Below are positions 1-11,586 of a stretch of DNA of 38,168 nucleotides, piece by piece. Where the stretch lies: positions 652,285 through 690,452 of the forward strand of contig NZ_KQ970760.1 of the NCBI RefSeq assembly GCF_001579175.1, written 5' to 3'. A program made the translations under genes and the position numbers. Positions within the stretch are counted from its first letter, which is position 1, and each line of letters starts with the position of its first letter. Source of the stretch: Streptococcus oralis (GTDB taxonomy: Bacteria > Bacillota > Bacilli > Lactobacillales > Streptococcaceae). Below the pieces are notes generated by a model. It was not told where the DNA came from and did no database searches. It saw only the letters and a program-made list of their open reading frames with translations.

Positions 1-495
1 ACAGATGGACAAATCTTCCTTGGAGATGGACTCTTTAACGCAGGTATTCGCCCAGCTATTGATGCGGGTTCATCTGTATCTCGTGTAGGTGGTTCCGCTC
101 AGATTAAAGCCATGAAGAAGGTTGCTGGTACTCTTCGTATCGACCTTGCTTCATACCGTGAGTTGGAAGCCTTCACTAAGTTCGGTTCGGACTTGGATGC
201 GGCTACTCAAGCTAAGTTGAATCGTGGTCGTCGTACGGTAGAAGTATTGAAACAACCTGTTCACAAGCCTTTGCCTGTTGAGAAACAAGTGACGATCCTG
301 TATGCTTTGACACACGGATTCTTAGATACAGTTCCAGTGAATGATATTGTTCGTTTTGAGGAAGAGTTCCATGCCTTCTTTGATGCACAACATCCAGAGA
401 TTTTGGAAACCATTCGTGAAACAAAAGACTTGCCAGAAGAAGCAGTCTTGGATGCTGCGATTACCGAGTTTCTCAATCAATCCAGCTTCCAATAA
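1..495 (+). CDS. atpA: F-type ATP synthase alpha subunit, C-terminal part (5' end outside window)
   Basis: The reading frame is open from base 1 and ends in TAA at 495, giving the last 164 residues. It is the C-terminal part of the F1 alpha subunit: the start of the window carries the [21 protein letters not shown] stretch, whose arginine corresponds to the arginine finger that reaches into the beta-subunit active site. A helical C-terminal domain follows. F1 alpha alternates with beta in the catalytic hexamer on the cytoplasmic face of the membrane. In streptococci the enzyme mainly hydrolyses ATP to pump out protons and keep cytoplasmic pH. atpG begins 15 bases downstream, so it is co-transcribed. 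The first in-frame ATG in the window (112) is internal, not a start. Confidence 0.97.
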   Translation, partial: TDGQIFLGDGLFNAGIRPAIDAGSSVSRVGGSAQIKAMKKVAGTLRIDLASYRELEAFTKFGSDLDAATQAKLNRGRRTVEVLKQPVHKPLPVEKQVTILYALTHGFLDTVPVNDIVRFEEEFHAFFDAQHPEILETIRETKDLPEEAVLDAAITEFLNQSSFQ

Positions 496-510
496 GAATA
501 GAGGTGTCAG

Positions 511-1389
511 ATGGCAGTATCTCTAAATGATATTAAAACAAAAATCGCCTCAACCAAGAATACTAGTCAAATCACTAATGCCATGCAAATGGTATCAGCT
601 GCTAAGTTAGGGCGCTCTGAAGAAGCAGCTCGAAACTTTCAAATATACTCTCAAAAGGTTCGTAAACTCTTGACAGATATCCTTCACGGAAATGGAGCTG
701 GTGGTTCAACTAATCCTATGTTGATTAGTCGTCCAGTTAAAAAGACAGGCTATATTGTCATCACTTCAGATCGTGGTTTGGTTGGGGGTTACAATGCTTC
801 CATCCTTAAAGCTGTGATGGAGCTGAAAGAAGAATATCATCCAAATGGAGATGACTTTGAAGTCATCTGTATTGGTGGTATGGGAGCTGACTTTTTCAAG
901 GCTCGTGGCATTCAACCAATCTATGAATTACGAGGTTTGGCTGACCAACCTAGCTTTGATGAAGTTCGTAAAATTATTTCAAAAACGATTGAAATGTATC
1001 AAAATGAACTTTTTGACGAACTCTATGTCTGCTACAATCACCACGTTAATACGCTCACCAGCCAAATGCGTGTGGAGCAAATGCTTCCAATTGTTGACTT
1101 GGATCCAAATGAAGCGGATGAAGAGTATAGCTTGACATTTGAGTTGGAAACAAGCCGAGAAGAAATTTTGGAGCAATTGTTGCCACAGTATGCTGAAAGT
1201 ATGATTTACGGGGCTATTATCGATGCCAAGACAGCTGAAAATGCCGCAGGTATGACAGCTATGCAGACAGCGACTGATAATGCCAAGAAAGTTATCAATG
1301 ATTTGACAATCCAGTATAACCGTGCCAGACAGGCGGCGATTACACAAGAAATTACAGAAATTGTAGCAGGTGCTAGCGCCTTAGAATAA
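511..1389 (+). CDS. atpG: F-type ATP synthase gamma subunit
   Basis: The gene encodes 292 residues, the normal length for F1 gamma. It forms the central rotor shaft inside the alpha3beta3 ring. The N-terminal helix ([22 protein letters not shown], then [11 protein letters not shown]) and the C-terminal helix ([33 protein letters not shown]) are the two family signatures that make the coiled-coil shaft. The GAGGTG ribosome site at about 499-504 precedes the ATG at 511. It lies between atpA and atpD in the usual operon order. An 85-base gap separates it from atpD, longer than the other junctions here. Confidence 0.98.
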   Translation: MAVSLNDIKTKIASTKNTSQITNAMQMVSAAKLGRSEEAARNFQIYSQKVRKLLTDILHGNGAGGSTNPMLISRPVKKTGYIVITSDRGLVGGYNASILKAVMELKEEYHPNGDDFEVICIGGMGADFFKARGIQPIYELRGLADQPSFDEVRKIISKTIEMYQNELFDELYVCYNHHVNTLTSQMRVEQMLPIVDLDPNEADEEYSLTFELETSREEILEQLLPQYAESMIYGAIIDAKTAENAAGMTAMQTATDNAKKVINDLTIQYNRARQAAITQEITEIVAGASALE

Positions 1390-2881
<1,492 letters not shown>

Positions 2882-2891
2882 GAGGTGACCT

Positions 2892-3311
2892 ATGGCTCAG
2901 TTAACTGTCCAGATCGTGACACCAGATGGCCTCGTCTATGATCACCATGCCAGCTTTGTATCGGTTCGAACTCTGGATGGTGAGATGGGGATCTTGCCAC
3001 GACATGAAAATATGATTGCGGTTTTAGCGGTTGATGAAGTAAAGGTAAAGCGAATCGATGATGATACTCATGTAAACTGGATTGCAGTGAACGGAGGGAT
3101 TATCGAGATTGCCAATGACATTATTACCATTGTAGCCGACTCAGCAGAGCGTGCTCGTGATATCGATATCAGTCGTGCGGAACGTGCCAAACTTCGCGCC
3201 GAACGAGAAATCGAAGAAGCCCATGAAAAGCATTTAATAGACCAAGAACGACGTGCTAAGATTGCTCTTCAACGTGCCATTAACCGTATTAATGTTAGAA
3301 ATAAACTATAA
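2892..3311 (+). CDS. atpC: F-type ATP synthase epsilon subunit
   Basis: This 139-residue protein is the epsilon subunit of F1. It has an N-terminal beta-sandwich (about 1-85, including the [11 protein letters not shown] region) and a C-terminal two-helix domain rich in Glu, Arg and Lys (about 90-139) that can brake rotation in many bacteria. The GAGGTG ribosome site at 2882-2887 lies between the atpD stop and this ATG. It is the last gene of the operon: a strong terminator begins at its stop codon. Confidence 0.98.
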   Translation: MAQLTVQIVTPDGLVYDHHASFVSVRTLDGEMGILPRHENMIAVLAVDEVKVKRIDDDTHVNWIAVNGGIIEIANDIITIVADSAERARDIDISRAERAKLRAEREIEEAHEKHLIDQERRAKIALQRAINRINVRNKL

Positions 3312-3344
3312 AAAATGAACTTGAAACTCAAGTTCATTTTTTTA
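3311..3344. terminator. Bidirectional terminator between atpC and the lactonase gene
   Basis: The arms AAAATGAACTTGA and TCAAGTTCATTTT form a stem of about 12 bp with a 3-base loop, flanked by A and T runs. It can end the rightward atp operon and the leftward lactonase gene, whose stop is at 3347. Confidence 0.92.
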
Positions 3345-3346
3345 TC

Positions 3347-4360
3347 TTAGTTAGAAAAACTGATACAAACTGCTTCTGGGACATGGAAGTCGTTAGAAAG
3401 CTCTGCAAGACGACCACTTTCAGGATTGCGCTTAAAGACCGTTGCATTATCAGAATCTTGGTGAACAGCAATCAAAAATTCCTGATCAGGTGTGATATCA
3501 AAATCACGTGGTGTTTTACCGTGACTTGGAACAATCTCTAATAATTCCAAACTACCATCAGCTAGGATTGTATAGACTGCAATGGAATCATGGCCTCGGT
3601 TGGAAGCATAGAGGTATTTACCATCTTTTGAAAGACGTATAGCAGCAGTGCCGTTAAAGCCCGTATACCCGTCCGGCAAGGTTGAAATAACTTGCATGCG
3701 TTCAAACTCACCAACACCATCATAAATCAAGACCTCAATAGTGCTATTCAGTTCGCAGATGAGATAGGCAATCTTATAGTGGTGATGAAAAACGATGTGA
3801 CGAGCACCTGCTCCAGCCTGGCTTTGATAAGTATTGAGTTTACTTAGTTTGCCTTCTGGACTAACATCGTAGGTCGTTACTTCATCCGTACCAAGGTCAC
3901 ATGTCACGAGATACTGATCAGGTGTTAGGTCTGTATAGTGTACATGTGGGGAAGTTTGGTTTTCATGAGGACCTTGTCCGCTATGCTGATCTAGATCCGT
4001 TTGGATGAGGCTACCATCCGCTTGACGTTTATAAACTAGAACTTGACCTTTATGATAGTTGGCACCGTACACGAGGCTACGCTTTTCATCCACTGCCACA
4101 TAGCAATGGGGAGCGCCTTCTTCAACCACGTGATTTAGCAAAGCGCCATCTGTCTTGTAAGCAGCGATTCCACCTAAGCCATTCTGGCTCCCTACGGTGT
4201 ATAAGTGTTGTTTCTGGTCAAAGGCAAGGTAGGTCGGACTTGGTTCAGCAGCAAAAAGTTCAAGGTTTGTAAGCTGGCCGGTTTCTGTATCAAAGTCTGC
4301 CTTGTATATCCCTTTAGATAAGCGACGAGTATAAGTTCCAAAATAAACAGTTTCTTTCAT
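3347..4360 (-). CDS. Lactonase family protein (7-bladed beta-propeller; 6-phosphogluconolactonase-like)
   Basis: The product is 337 residues from the start chosen here. It opens with KETVYFGTYTRRLSKGIY and contains repeated beta-propeller blades with motifs such as PHVHYTDLTPDQ, VCDLGTDEVTTYDV, GARHIVFHHH, ASNRGHDSIAVY and KTPRDFDITPDQEFLIAVHQDS. These are typical of the YkgB/Pgl lactonase family, which may hydrolyse 6-phosphogluconolactone in the pentose phosphate pathway; the true substrate in streptococci is not shown by sequence. A longer reading frame reaches an ATG at 4388-4390, but that codon overlaps the -10 box (4389-4394). The ATG at 4358-4360 has an AGAGG ribosome site (about 4367-4371) at good spacing. 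It is monocistronic and diverges from the gene at 4505. Confidence 0.9.
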   Translation of the reverse strand: MKETVYFGTYTRRLSKGIYKADFDTETGQLTNLELFAAEPSPTYLAFDQKQHLYTVGSQNGLGGIAAYKTDGALLNHVVEEGAPHCYVAVDEKRSLVYGANYHKGQVLVYKRQADGSLIQTDLDQHSGQGPHENQTSPHVHYTDLTPDQYLVTCDLGTDEVTTYDVSPEGKLSKLNTYQSQAGAGARHIVFHHHYKIAYLICELNSTIEVLIYDGVGEFERMQVISTLPDGYTGFNGTAAIRLSKDGKYLYASNRGHDSIAVYTILADGSLELLEIVPSHGKTPRDFDITPDQEFLIAVHQDSDNATVFKRNPESGRLAELSNDFHVPEAVCISFSN

Positions 4361-4388
4361 GTCCATACCTCTTAATAATGATAAGTTC

Positions 4389-4397
4389 ATTATACCA
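4389..4397 (-). promoter_or_regulatory. Extended -10 promoter of the lactonase gene
   Basis: On the minus strand TGG-TATAAT occupies 4389-4397 (TATAAT at 4389-4394). No good -35 is seen, which is common when TGn is present. Transcription would start near 4382, downstream of the most upstream ATG, and this supports the start at 4360. Confidence 0.75.
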
Positions 4398-4469
4398 CAA
4401 AATAACTGCCATGATGCATCAGTCTTATTTATGTAAGCACTTTAAAAAAGAGTTATTTTAGATTAAAAA

Positions 4470-4478
4470 TGGTATAAT
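4470..4478 (+). promoter_or_regulatory. Extended -10 promoter for the 4505 operon
   Basis: TGG-TATAAT is found with TATAAT at 4473-4478, 27 bases before the ATG. A ribosome site GAAAGGA sits at 4491-4497. No clear -35 is present. It lies back to back with the promoter at 4389-4397. Confidence 0.8.
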
Positions 4479-4504
4479 GAGAGAATGACAGAAAGGATGT
4501 ATTT

Positions 4505-5671
4505 ATGGAACATAAAGAGAAACATTTTAGCCTATCCTGGTTCTTTAAGTGGTTTTTAGATAACAAAGCTATCACTGTATTTTTAGTAACCTTGTTACTG
4601 GGGTTAAACATTTTCATTCTAAGTAAGATTAGTTTTATTTTTTTACCTGTTTTAGACTTTTTAGGGGTTGTCATGTTGCCAGTTATTTTATCTGGTTTAC
4701 TTTATTACCTCCTCAATCCGATTGTTGACTTGATGGAGAAACACAAAATCAATCGTGTGCTTGCTATCAGTATTGTTTTTTTCATTATTGGAATTTTTAT
4801 CATTTGGGGGCTGGCAGTCGCTATTCCAAATCTCCAACGCCAGGTCTTAAACTTTGCAAAGAATGTGCCTAGCTACCTCGAAGATGCTGACCGTGTTATC
4901 AATGATCTTGTAACCAAACGCTTGCCAGATGATTTTAGACCGCAGTTAGAGCAAGTACTTGCAAATGTTTCTACAGAAGCGACGATGTGGGCCAGCAAAA
5001 TCTCTTCTCAAGCTGTTAACTGGGTCAGTTCTTTTATCAGCGGAGCTTCTCAGGTTATTGTAGCGGTTATTATCGTACCCTTCATGCTCTTTTATCTCTT
5101 GCGCGATGGAAAAGGTTTACGTGATTATTTAACTAAGTTTATCCCAACCAAGTTAAAAGAACCTGTGGGTGAAGTCCTATCAGATGTCAATAAACAGCTG
5201 TCAAACTATGTTAGAGGACAAGTTACAGTAGCTATTATTGTAGCTATCATGTTTATTATCTTCTTTAAGATTATTGGTCTACGCTACGCTGTCACTCTAG
5301 GTGTAACGGCAGGTATTCTAAATCTAGTCCCTTATCTAGGTAGTTTCCTCGCCATGCTGCCTGCCCTTGTTTTAGGTTTAATAGCAGGACCTGTCATGCT
5401 ATTGAAAGTTGTGATTGTCTTTATCGTAGAACAAACGATTGAAGGACGCTTCGTTTCACCTCTTATTCTAGGGAGTCAGCTCAATATTCATCCCATCAAT
5501 GTCCTCTTTGTTCTCCTAACTTCAGGTTCTATGTTTGGTATTTGGGGAGTCTTGCTGGGAATTCCTGTCTATGCTTCTGCCAAGGTAGTTATTTCTGCTG
5601 TCTTTAACTGGTACAAAAAGGTCAGCGGTTTGTATGAAGAAGAAGGGGAGGAAATCAAGAGTGAACAATAG
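4505..5671 (+). CDS. AI-2E transporter (PerM/YtvI-type) family membrane protein
   Basis: This 388-residue polytopic membrane protein has hydrophobic segments at about 22-45, 50-70, 80-105, a long soluble stretch (about 105-180, LQRQVLNFAKNVPSYLEDADRVINDLV), and a cluster of membrane segments from about 185 to 365. The late region VTLGVTAGILNLVPYLGSFLAMLPALV followed by IVEQTIEGRFVSPLILG is the hallmark of the AI-2E transporter family (TqsA, PerM, YtvI). Members are proposed exporters or ion-coupled transporters; the substrate cannot be told from sequence. The C-terminal tail is acidic (EEEGEEIKSEQ). The stop overlaps the GTG start of the TPR gene by 11 bases, so the two are translationally linked. 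Confidence 0.9.
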   Translation: MEHKEKHFSLSWFFKWFLDNKAITVFLVTLLLGLNIFILSKISFIFLPVLDFLGVVMLPVILSGLLYYLLNPIVDLMEKHKINRVLAISIVFFIIGIFIIWGLAVAIPNLQRQVLNFAKNVPSYLEDADRVINDLVTKRLPDDFRPQLEQVLANVSTEATMWASKISSQAVNWVSSFISGASQVIVAVIIVPFMLFYLLRDGKGLRDYLTKFIPTKLKEPVGEVLSDVNKQLSNYVRGQVTVAIIVAIMFIIFFKIIGLRYAVTLGVTAGILNLVPYLGSFLAMLPALVLGLIAGPVMLLKVVIVFIVEQTIEGRFVSPLILGSQLNIHPINVLFVLLTSGSMFGIWGVLLGIPVYASAKVVISAVFNWYKKVSGLYEEEGEEIKSEQ

Positions 5672-6890
5672 TCAACGCATGCTCCAGGCTTTGGATGAAC
5701 AGGATTTAACCAAGGCGGATCAGTATTTTCGTAAAGCACTTGAAACTGATTCGACCGAAGTTCTCTATGAATTAGCAAATTATCTTGAGGGAATTGGCTT
5801 TTATCCCCATGCCAAAGAAATCTATCTAAAAATTGTGTCAGAATTTCCAGAAGCGAATCTAAACCTAGCAACTATTGCTAGCGAGGATGGCAATGTTGAG
5901 GAAGCCTTTGCCTATCTGGAAGAAATCACACCAGATAGTGATTGGTATGTATCGGCTTTGGTATTGAAAGCAGATCTCTATCAGTTAGAAGGATTGACGG
6001 ATGTAGCGCGTGAAAAGTTACTGGAAGCCTTAAATTATTCAGATGATCCCATATTAGTTTTTGCTTTGGCTGAGTTGGATAGCGAGTTAGGAAATTATCA
6101 GGAAGCTATTCAGGGCTACGCTCAGTTGGACAACCGCTATATTTATGAACAAACGGGCGTATCAACCTACCAACGAATCGGCTACGCTTATGCCCAATTA
6201 GGCAAGTTTGAAACTGCAACTGAATTCCTAGAAAAAGCCTTAGAACTAGAATACGATGATCAAACTGCTTTTGAACTGGCTAGTCTTTACTTTGATCAAG
6301 AAGAGTATCAAAAATCTGTTCTTTACTTTAAGCAGATTGATACCATTTCACCTGATTTTGAAGGATATGAGTATGGTTATAGTCAAGCCTTGCACAAGGA
6401 ACATCAGGTGGAGGAAGCCCTTCGTATCGTTAAACAGGGTTTGGAGAAAAATCCATTTGAAACTCGGCTCTTGTTAGCGGCTTCTCAGTTTTCTTATGAA
6501 TTGCATGATGCTAAGGCAGCGGAGGACTTTCTCCTTACTGCAAAAGAAGATGCAGAAGATCTTGAGGAGATTTTCCTTCGACTCGCAACCATTTATATGG
6601 AACAAGAGCGATTTGAGGATATTATCGCTCTTCAAAGTCAAGAACCCGAAAACCTTCTGACCAAATGGATGATTGCCCGTTCTTACCAGGAAATCGAGGA
6701 TTTAGATAAGGCTTATGAGTTCTATCAAGAATTGTCATCTGACCTCAAGGACAATCCAGAGTTTCTGGAGCAATATACTTATCTTTTGCGTGAATTGGGT
6801 TATTTTGAAGAAGCTAAGATGCAAGCAAAAGCATATTTAAAACTGATTCCAGATGATGTTCAGATGCAAGAACTTTTAGAAACACTTTAA
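5661..6890 (+). CDS. Tetratricopeptide repeat (TPR) protein
   Basis: The product is 409 residues from a GTG at 5661. It is built almost entirely of TPR-like helical pairs: LAELDSELGNYQEAIQGYAQL, IGYAYAQLGKFETATEFLEKALEL and LASLYFDQEEYQKSVLYFKQI, with further degenerate repeats to the C-terminus. No signal peptide or catalytic motif is seen, so it is probably a cytoplasmic scaffold. The frame is open upstream to 5634, but the GGGGAGG ribosome site at 5645-5651 is spaced for GTG 5661, and related streptococcal proteins begin M-N-N-S-Q. It overlaps the membrane protein gene by 11 bases, suggesting a joint role that is not known. Confidence 0.9.
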   Translation: MNNSQRMLQALDEQDLTKADQYFRKALETDSTEVLYELANYLEGIGFYPHAKEIYLKIVSEFPEANLNLATIASEDGNVEEAFAYLEEITPDSDWYVSALVLKADLYQLEGLTDVAREKLLEALNYSDDPILVFALAELDSELGNYQEAIQGYAQLDNRYIYEQTGVSTYQRIGYAYAQLGKFETATEFLEKALELEYDDQTAFELASLYFDQEEYQKSVLYFKQIDTISPDFEGYEYGYSQALHKEHQVEEALRIVKQGLEKNPFETRLLLAASQFSYELHDAKAAEDFLLTAKEDAEDLEEIFLRLATIYMEQERFEDIIALQSQEPENLLTKWMIARSYQEIEDLDKAYEFYQELSSDLKDNPEFLEQYTYLLRELGYFEEAKMQAKAYLKLIPDDVQMQELLETL

Positions 6891-6910
6891 TTGAAACTTA
6901 ATCCTATAGC

Positions 6911-6951
6911 TAAACTGCAGCCTATCTATGATTAATAGCTGCAGTTTTTTT
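6911..6951 (+). terminator. Terminator of the membrane protein / TPR operon
   Basis: The arms AAACTGCAG (6912-6920) and CTGCAGTTT (6939-6947) are followed by TTTTT. The loop can pair further (CTAT/ATAG) with one bulged C. Confidence 0.85.
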
Positions 6952-6953
6952 AT

Positions 6954-6984
6954 CGAAAAATCCTCTGGCAAGGGCCAGAGGATA
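6954..6984 (-). terminator. Terminator of lysS
   Basis: The arms ATCCTCTGGC (6960-6969) and GCCAGAGGAT (6974-6983) form a 10-bp GC-rich stem with a 4-base loop. On the minus strand it is followed by TTTTT. It lies 6 bases past the lysS stop. Confidence 0.9.
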
Positions 6985-6989
6985 AGAGC

Positions 6990-8489
<1,500 letters not shown>

Positions 8490-8539
8490 CTAATTTTACT
8501 CAAAATTTGATACGATGAGTCATTTTTTGCGATACTCCC

Positions 8540-8548
8540 ATTTTATCA
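8540..8548 (-). promoter_or_regulatory. Probable lysS promoter (extended -10)
   Basis: On the minus strand TGA-TAAAAT (TAAAAT at 8540-8545) lies about 60 bases before the ATG. No strong -35 is seen. No T-box leader features could be made out in the short leader. Confidence 0.55.
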
Positions 8549-8584
8549 TAAATAGCAGAGAAATTCACGGATATTCTTTGAAAA

Positions 8585-8613
8585 CTAAAAAGAACTTGAC
8601 TATTAAGATCAAG
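8585..8613 (-). terminator. Terminator after the histidine phosphatase gene
   Basis: On the minus strand GAACTTGA and TCAAGTTC flank a 9-base loop and are followed by TTTTTAG. This separates the DUF368-ybaK-phosphatase operon from lysS. Confidence 0.8.
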
Positions 8614-8618
8614 TTCCA

Positions 8619-9242
8619 TTATTTTTCTTGATAGGAAGTGTCATTCCATCTTTCCAGAGTGAAGGTTTCAAAATCATCGGTCTCTAAAACTGTCAGACTA
8701 GCATTGGCCAAGCCTCCATCTTTGCGAAGGTGAGCCTCTTTATAGCCTAAGAGAGTGCGTAGGCTAGCAGTGAGATTTGCCCCATGCCCGACAATCAGAA
8801 TGTTTTCAGCCGGACTTTCTTTCAGAGATTTGATAAATCGAATAGTACGCTGAGTCGTAGAGTAGAGAGATTCGGCTTCAAACATCCTCGTATCAAACTG
8901 GGCCAGATTAGAGCGAAAGGCCTTGATTTGTTGTGGGTAGATGGCATTGAGCGTAGCAATTTTTAATCCCTCTAGTTTGCCAAGTTGCCATTCACGTAGG
9001 TCAGGAATGCTCTTCAAAGGACAAGGGGATTGGAGTTGACTCTGGATAATTTCAGCAGACTTAACTGCTCTGGGTAAATCACTAGAATAAATCGTATCAA
9101 AAGGAATTTCCTTGAGATACTGCCCCAGTTGTTTTAAAACGTCAATGGACTCTGGAAGAAGGGGAGAGTCACCACTAGCACCTTGAAAACGTCCTTCAAG
9201 ATTCCAGACAGTGCGACCATGACGGACAAAATAGAGTTTCAT
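8619..9242 (-). CDS. Histidine phosphatase family protein (phosphoglycerate-mutase-like)
   Basis: The 207-residue protein opens with the phosphohistidine motif VRHGRT (His9 being the nucleophile). It also has the partner residues expected in the family: Glu84 in the REWQLGKLEG segment and His153 in LIVGHGAN. The class includes cofactor-dependent phosphoglycerate mutase and broad-specificity phosphatases. At this size, and with no mutase-specific insert visible, a small-metabolite phosphatase is more likely than the glycolytic mutase. Its ATG overlaps the TAA of ybaK (TAATG at 9240-9244), so the two are translationally coupled. It is the last gene of a three-gene leftward operon. Confidence 0.9.
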   Translation of the reverse strand: MKLYFVRHGRTVWNLEGRFQGASGDSPLLPESIDVLKQLGQYLKEIPFDTIYSSDLPRAVKSAEIIQSQLQSPCPLKSIPDLREWQLGKLEGLKIATLNAIYPQQIKAFRSNLAQFDTRMFEAESLYSTTQRTIRFIKSLKESPAENILIVGHGANLTASLRTLLGYKEAHLRKDGGLANASLTVLETDDFETFTLERWNDTSYQEK

Positions 9243-9724
9243 TACTTACTTTCCTCCAAGATGTCAGCAAAGTCCGCTTTTACAAAACTGGCTAAGTCTC
9301 GAGGGCGTATTATGATGCTATGTCCGACTTCCCCAGCAGAGACAATCATTTGGTCTAAATCCAAAGCAGTCTGATCAATAAAAATAGGATAATTGTGTTT
9401 TTGGCGAATGCCGACGGGGTTATTAGCCCCATGAATATAGCCTGTCGTTTTTTCCAGATCTTTTTGAGGAATCATGTTGACTTTTTTATTAGCAGAAACT
9501 TTTGCTAGTTTTTTCTCGGCGAGGTGTTCTGTTATGGGAACAATTCCAATAATCGGTCCTGTTTTATCTCCCAAAAGAGCCAAGGTTTTATAGATTTGGT
9601 TTCTGTCGTATTCAGGAGGAAGTTCTCCTTCAAGCGCATTGATTTGAATACCAGTATGGTCAATACCTGCCTTGGTCAAGATTTGTTCGACCAAGGTTTT
9701 TTTAATCTTGACTTTTTTTGCCAT
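9242..9724 (-). CDS. ybaK: YbaK/EbsC family Cys-tRNA(Pro) deacylase
   Basis: This 160-residue protein removes cysteine mis-attached to tRNA-Pro (and in some members acts on Cys-tRNA-Cys), guarding translation fidelity. The YKTLAL segment carries the conserved lysine, the GANNPVGI segment matches the family GGxxPxG-type loop, and VSAGEVGHSIIIRPRDL forms the C-terminal part of the single-domain fold. A lysine-rich N-terminus (AKKVKIKK) is usual. Start and stop codons both overlap neighbours as TAATG (9722-9726 with the DUF368 gene, 9240-9244 with the phosphatase). Confidence 0.92.
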   Translation of the reverse strand: MAKKVKIKKTLVEQILTKAGIDHTGIQINALEGELPPEYDRNQIYKTLALLGDKTGPIIGIVPITEHLAEKKLAKVSANKKVNMIPQKDLEKTTGYIHGANNPVGIRQKHNYPIFIDQTALDLDQMIVSAGEVGHSIIIRPRDLASFVKADFADILEESK

Positions 9725-10569
9725 TATTTATACTTATCCTCCAACTGACTCATCCAGATACCAAGCCAAATTCCAAGCGCAAAGAAGAAAGCAACGAGAA
9801 CATAGCTCACAATGGAGAGTCCAGAGTATTGGATACTTTCAGCATTTCCAGCATTTGGAATCAAAATTAAGAGAGTACTTGAAAGAACAATCCCAATGAT
9901 AAAGTGATAAACACGGGAGTGGTAGTTGTTCAAGGCGTGGTCCATTAATTTTGAAAGAATGATGAGGGTTGCACCTGCACCAATTCCGATAGGAAGGAAG
10001 GTTCCGAATAAATCAAAGGTCTTAAAACCAGTTAGCATTGGAGCGTACAGTCCTAAAATCAACAGTAGATTTGAAGGACTTAAACCAGGCACCAAGACAC
10101 CTAAAGCTAAAAGAGCACCCGCTAAGATGAAACTAGCGAAACTAGCACTGAGAGAACCAACAACAAAGTTTAGTGCATAAAGCCCGACACCTGAAAGGAT
10201 AAAGGTGGTCCAGAACCAGACTAGGTCGATCTTATCACGATCAGATTCCCGAGTAGATTCTTTAAGGAGGCTAGGAACCGTACCGATGATAGCTCCAGCA
10301 AAACTCCATAAAACATAGACTTGGTAATTTTCTAGCAGATACTCGATTGGATAAGAAAATAAACCAATGCCTAGCAACATCCCGATTGCTACTGGGATAA
10401 AGTATAGGACATTCTCTTTAAAATCCTTAAAGGGATGAGCCAGAAAAGAAATCATTCGCTCGTAAATTCCCAAAATAGCTGCCAGAACACCACCAGAAAT
10501 TCCAGGTAGGATAAATCCTAAGGCGATGACGATTCCTTTAATAACTCGTACAATCCATGAAAACATCAT
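9724..10569 (-). CDS. DUF368 family polytopic membrane protein (PopT-type polyprenyl-phosphate transporter candidate)
   Basis: The 281-residue protein has about eight hydrophobic segments. The N-terminal GFILPGISGGVLAAILGIYERMI and the internal LALGVLVPGLSPSNLLLILGLYAPML repeat are the paired PGxSGG/PGLSPS motifs that define DUF368, suggesting an inverted or duplicated fold. Members of this family have been reported to recycle undecaprenyl phosphate across the membrane for cell-wall and teichoic-acid synthesis; this role is inferred by family. Two ATGs are adjacent (10567-10569 and 10564-10566), with GAGGA upstream. It is the first gene of the operon with ybaK. Confidence 0.9.
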   Translation of the reverse strand: MMFSWIVRVIKGIVIALGFILPGISGGVLAAILGIYERMISFLAHPFKDFKENVLYFIPVAIGMLLGIGLFSYPIEYLLENYQVYVLWSFAGAIIGTVPSLLKESTRESDRDKIDLVWFWTTFILSGVGLYALNFVVGSLSASFASFILAGALLALGVLVPGLSPSNLLLILGLYAPMLTGFKTFDLFGTFLPIGIGAGATLIILSKLMDHALNNYHSRVYHFIIGIVLSSTLLILIPNAGNAESIQYSGLSIVSYVLVAFFFALGIWLGIWMSQLEDKYK

Positions 10570-10608
10570 AAAATCCTCAATTTCATAAAATTCTTCTCTA
10601 TTCTAACA

Positions 10609-10617
10609 ATTATAACA
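10609..10617 (-). promoter_or_regulatory. Extended -10 promoter of the DUF368-ybaK-phosphatase operon
   Basis: On the minus strand TGT-TATAAT is present (TATAAT at 10609-10614). It lies about 40 bases before the ATG and has no clear -35. Confidence 0.65.
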
Positions 10618-10630
10618 CAGACAGCAAAAA

Positions 10631-10672
10631 AATGAAAAAACAAGTAAAAAAGTTACGATTTTCACTTGTTTT
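10631..10672 (-). terminator. Probable terminator of the GH25 gene
   Basis: On the minus strand AAAACAAGT (starting within the stop codon) pairs with ACTTGTTTT across an 18-base loop and is followed by a T-rich tract near 10631-10637. The long loop makes it a moderate call. Confidence 0.55.
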
Positions 10673-11471
10673 ATGGTCTTAAAAATAGCTTTCTGAAGGT
10701 TTCTTCTTTTTCCTTCAAAGTAGAAATCAGGTTAATATCTAAATGATGCTCAAAACCAGCAATTCTTCCTTTTGAAGTATACTGATGGAGATCGTAGTCT
10801 AAGTCAGTATTAGGAGTGGTTTCAAAGTAACCAGAGTCTGTTCCATAAGATGGAATCCAGACAGCAGAGAACTTCTCTGTATTGATGCTATGCTCTTGCA
10901 TAAAATAAACACCAATGTAAATTCCGATATTTTTAGCACCGAGCGCTTCTAGTTTAGCCCTAAAAGCTTCAACCCCCTCGTTCATATCGGACATTGTTTT
11001 TTCTTCAACGTCAAGCCAGTAGTAACTAGGGTTGTAAGGAGAAGCAGCATTATAGAAAACTTCAGCGGCTTTTTCCATTTCTTCCTTGCTGGGGCTAGCT
11101 AGATAGGCATAGACTCCAACTGGGACATTACGCTTTTGAAATTCTGTAATATGACTTTTATAGGCTTTATCGATACCATTGGCATAAGCCGCATCATTTT
11201 TTTCAGTATGTTGAGCCCCATTGTGAACGCGAACAATAACACCAGAAATATTTTGAGACAAGGTATCATAGTTGATTTCCTCAGGTCTTTGCCAACCAGA
11301 AACATCAATAATAGGTTTGTCAAGATTATGCAAGGCCTGATTTTCAACCTGGACTGCATTGGGTTTTGACTTGACAGGATGGTCTTCATAGGTTGGTTTA
11401 TTGAGGATCAAAATAGCTATAAATATAGTAAATAAAGTAAAAATAATAGCTGGATTAATCTTTTTTCTCAT
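10671..11471 (-). CDS. Membrane-anchored GH25 family lysozyme-like hydrolase
   Basis: The protein has 266 residues. Residues 1-25 (RKKINPAIIFTLFTIFIAILIL) form an uncleaved-looking signal anchor, so the enzyme should sit outside the membrane. The rest is a glycoside hydrolase family 25 domain: DVSGWQ with Asp56, and YYWLDVEE with Asp154 and Glu156, which match the acidic catalytic positions of family 25 muramidases. No choline-binding or LysM repeats are present, unlike pneumococcal LytC. A role in peptidoglycan cleavage is inferred. The neighbours are leftward housekeeping genes, and glmU lies on the other side divergently. Confidence 0.88.
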   Translation of the reverse strand: MRKKINPAIIFTLFTIFIAILILNKPTYEDHPVKSKPNAVQVENQALHNLDKPIIDVSGWQRPEEINYDTLSQNISGVIVRVHNGAQHTEKNDAAYANGIDKAYKSHITEFQKRNVPVGVYAYLASPSKEEMEKAAEVFYNAASPYNPSYYWLDVEEKTMSDMNEGVEAFRAKLEALGAKNIGIYIGVYFMQEHSINTEKFSAVWIPSYGTDSGYFETTPNTDLDYDLHQYTSKGRIAGFEHHLDINLISTLKEKEETFRKLFLRP

Positions 11472-11586
11472 ATTTAATTAGTTTAACGTAAATAAATAAA
11501 AAAATCAAAGAAAACATCGTAAAAAGTGAATATAACAGTCTCTTATCCCTATTTCCTTGTTTGTTTACTCCTAAGAAACTAAATTA

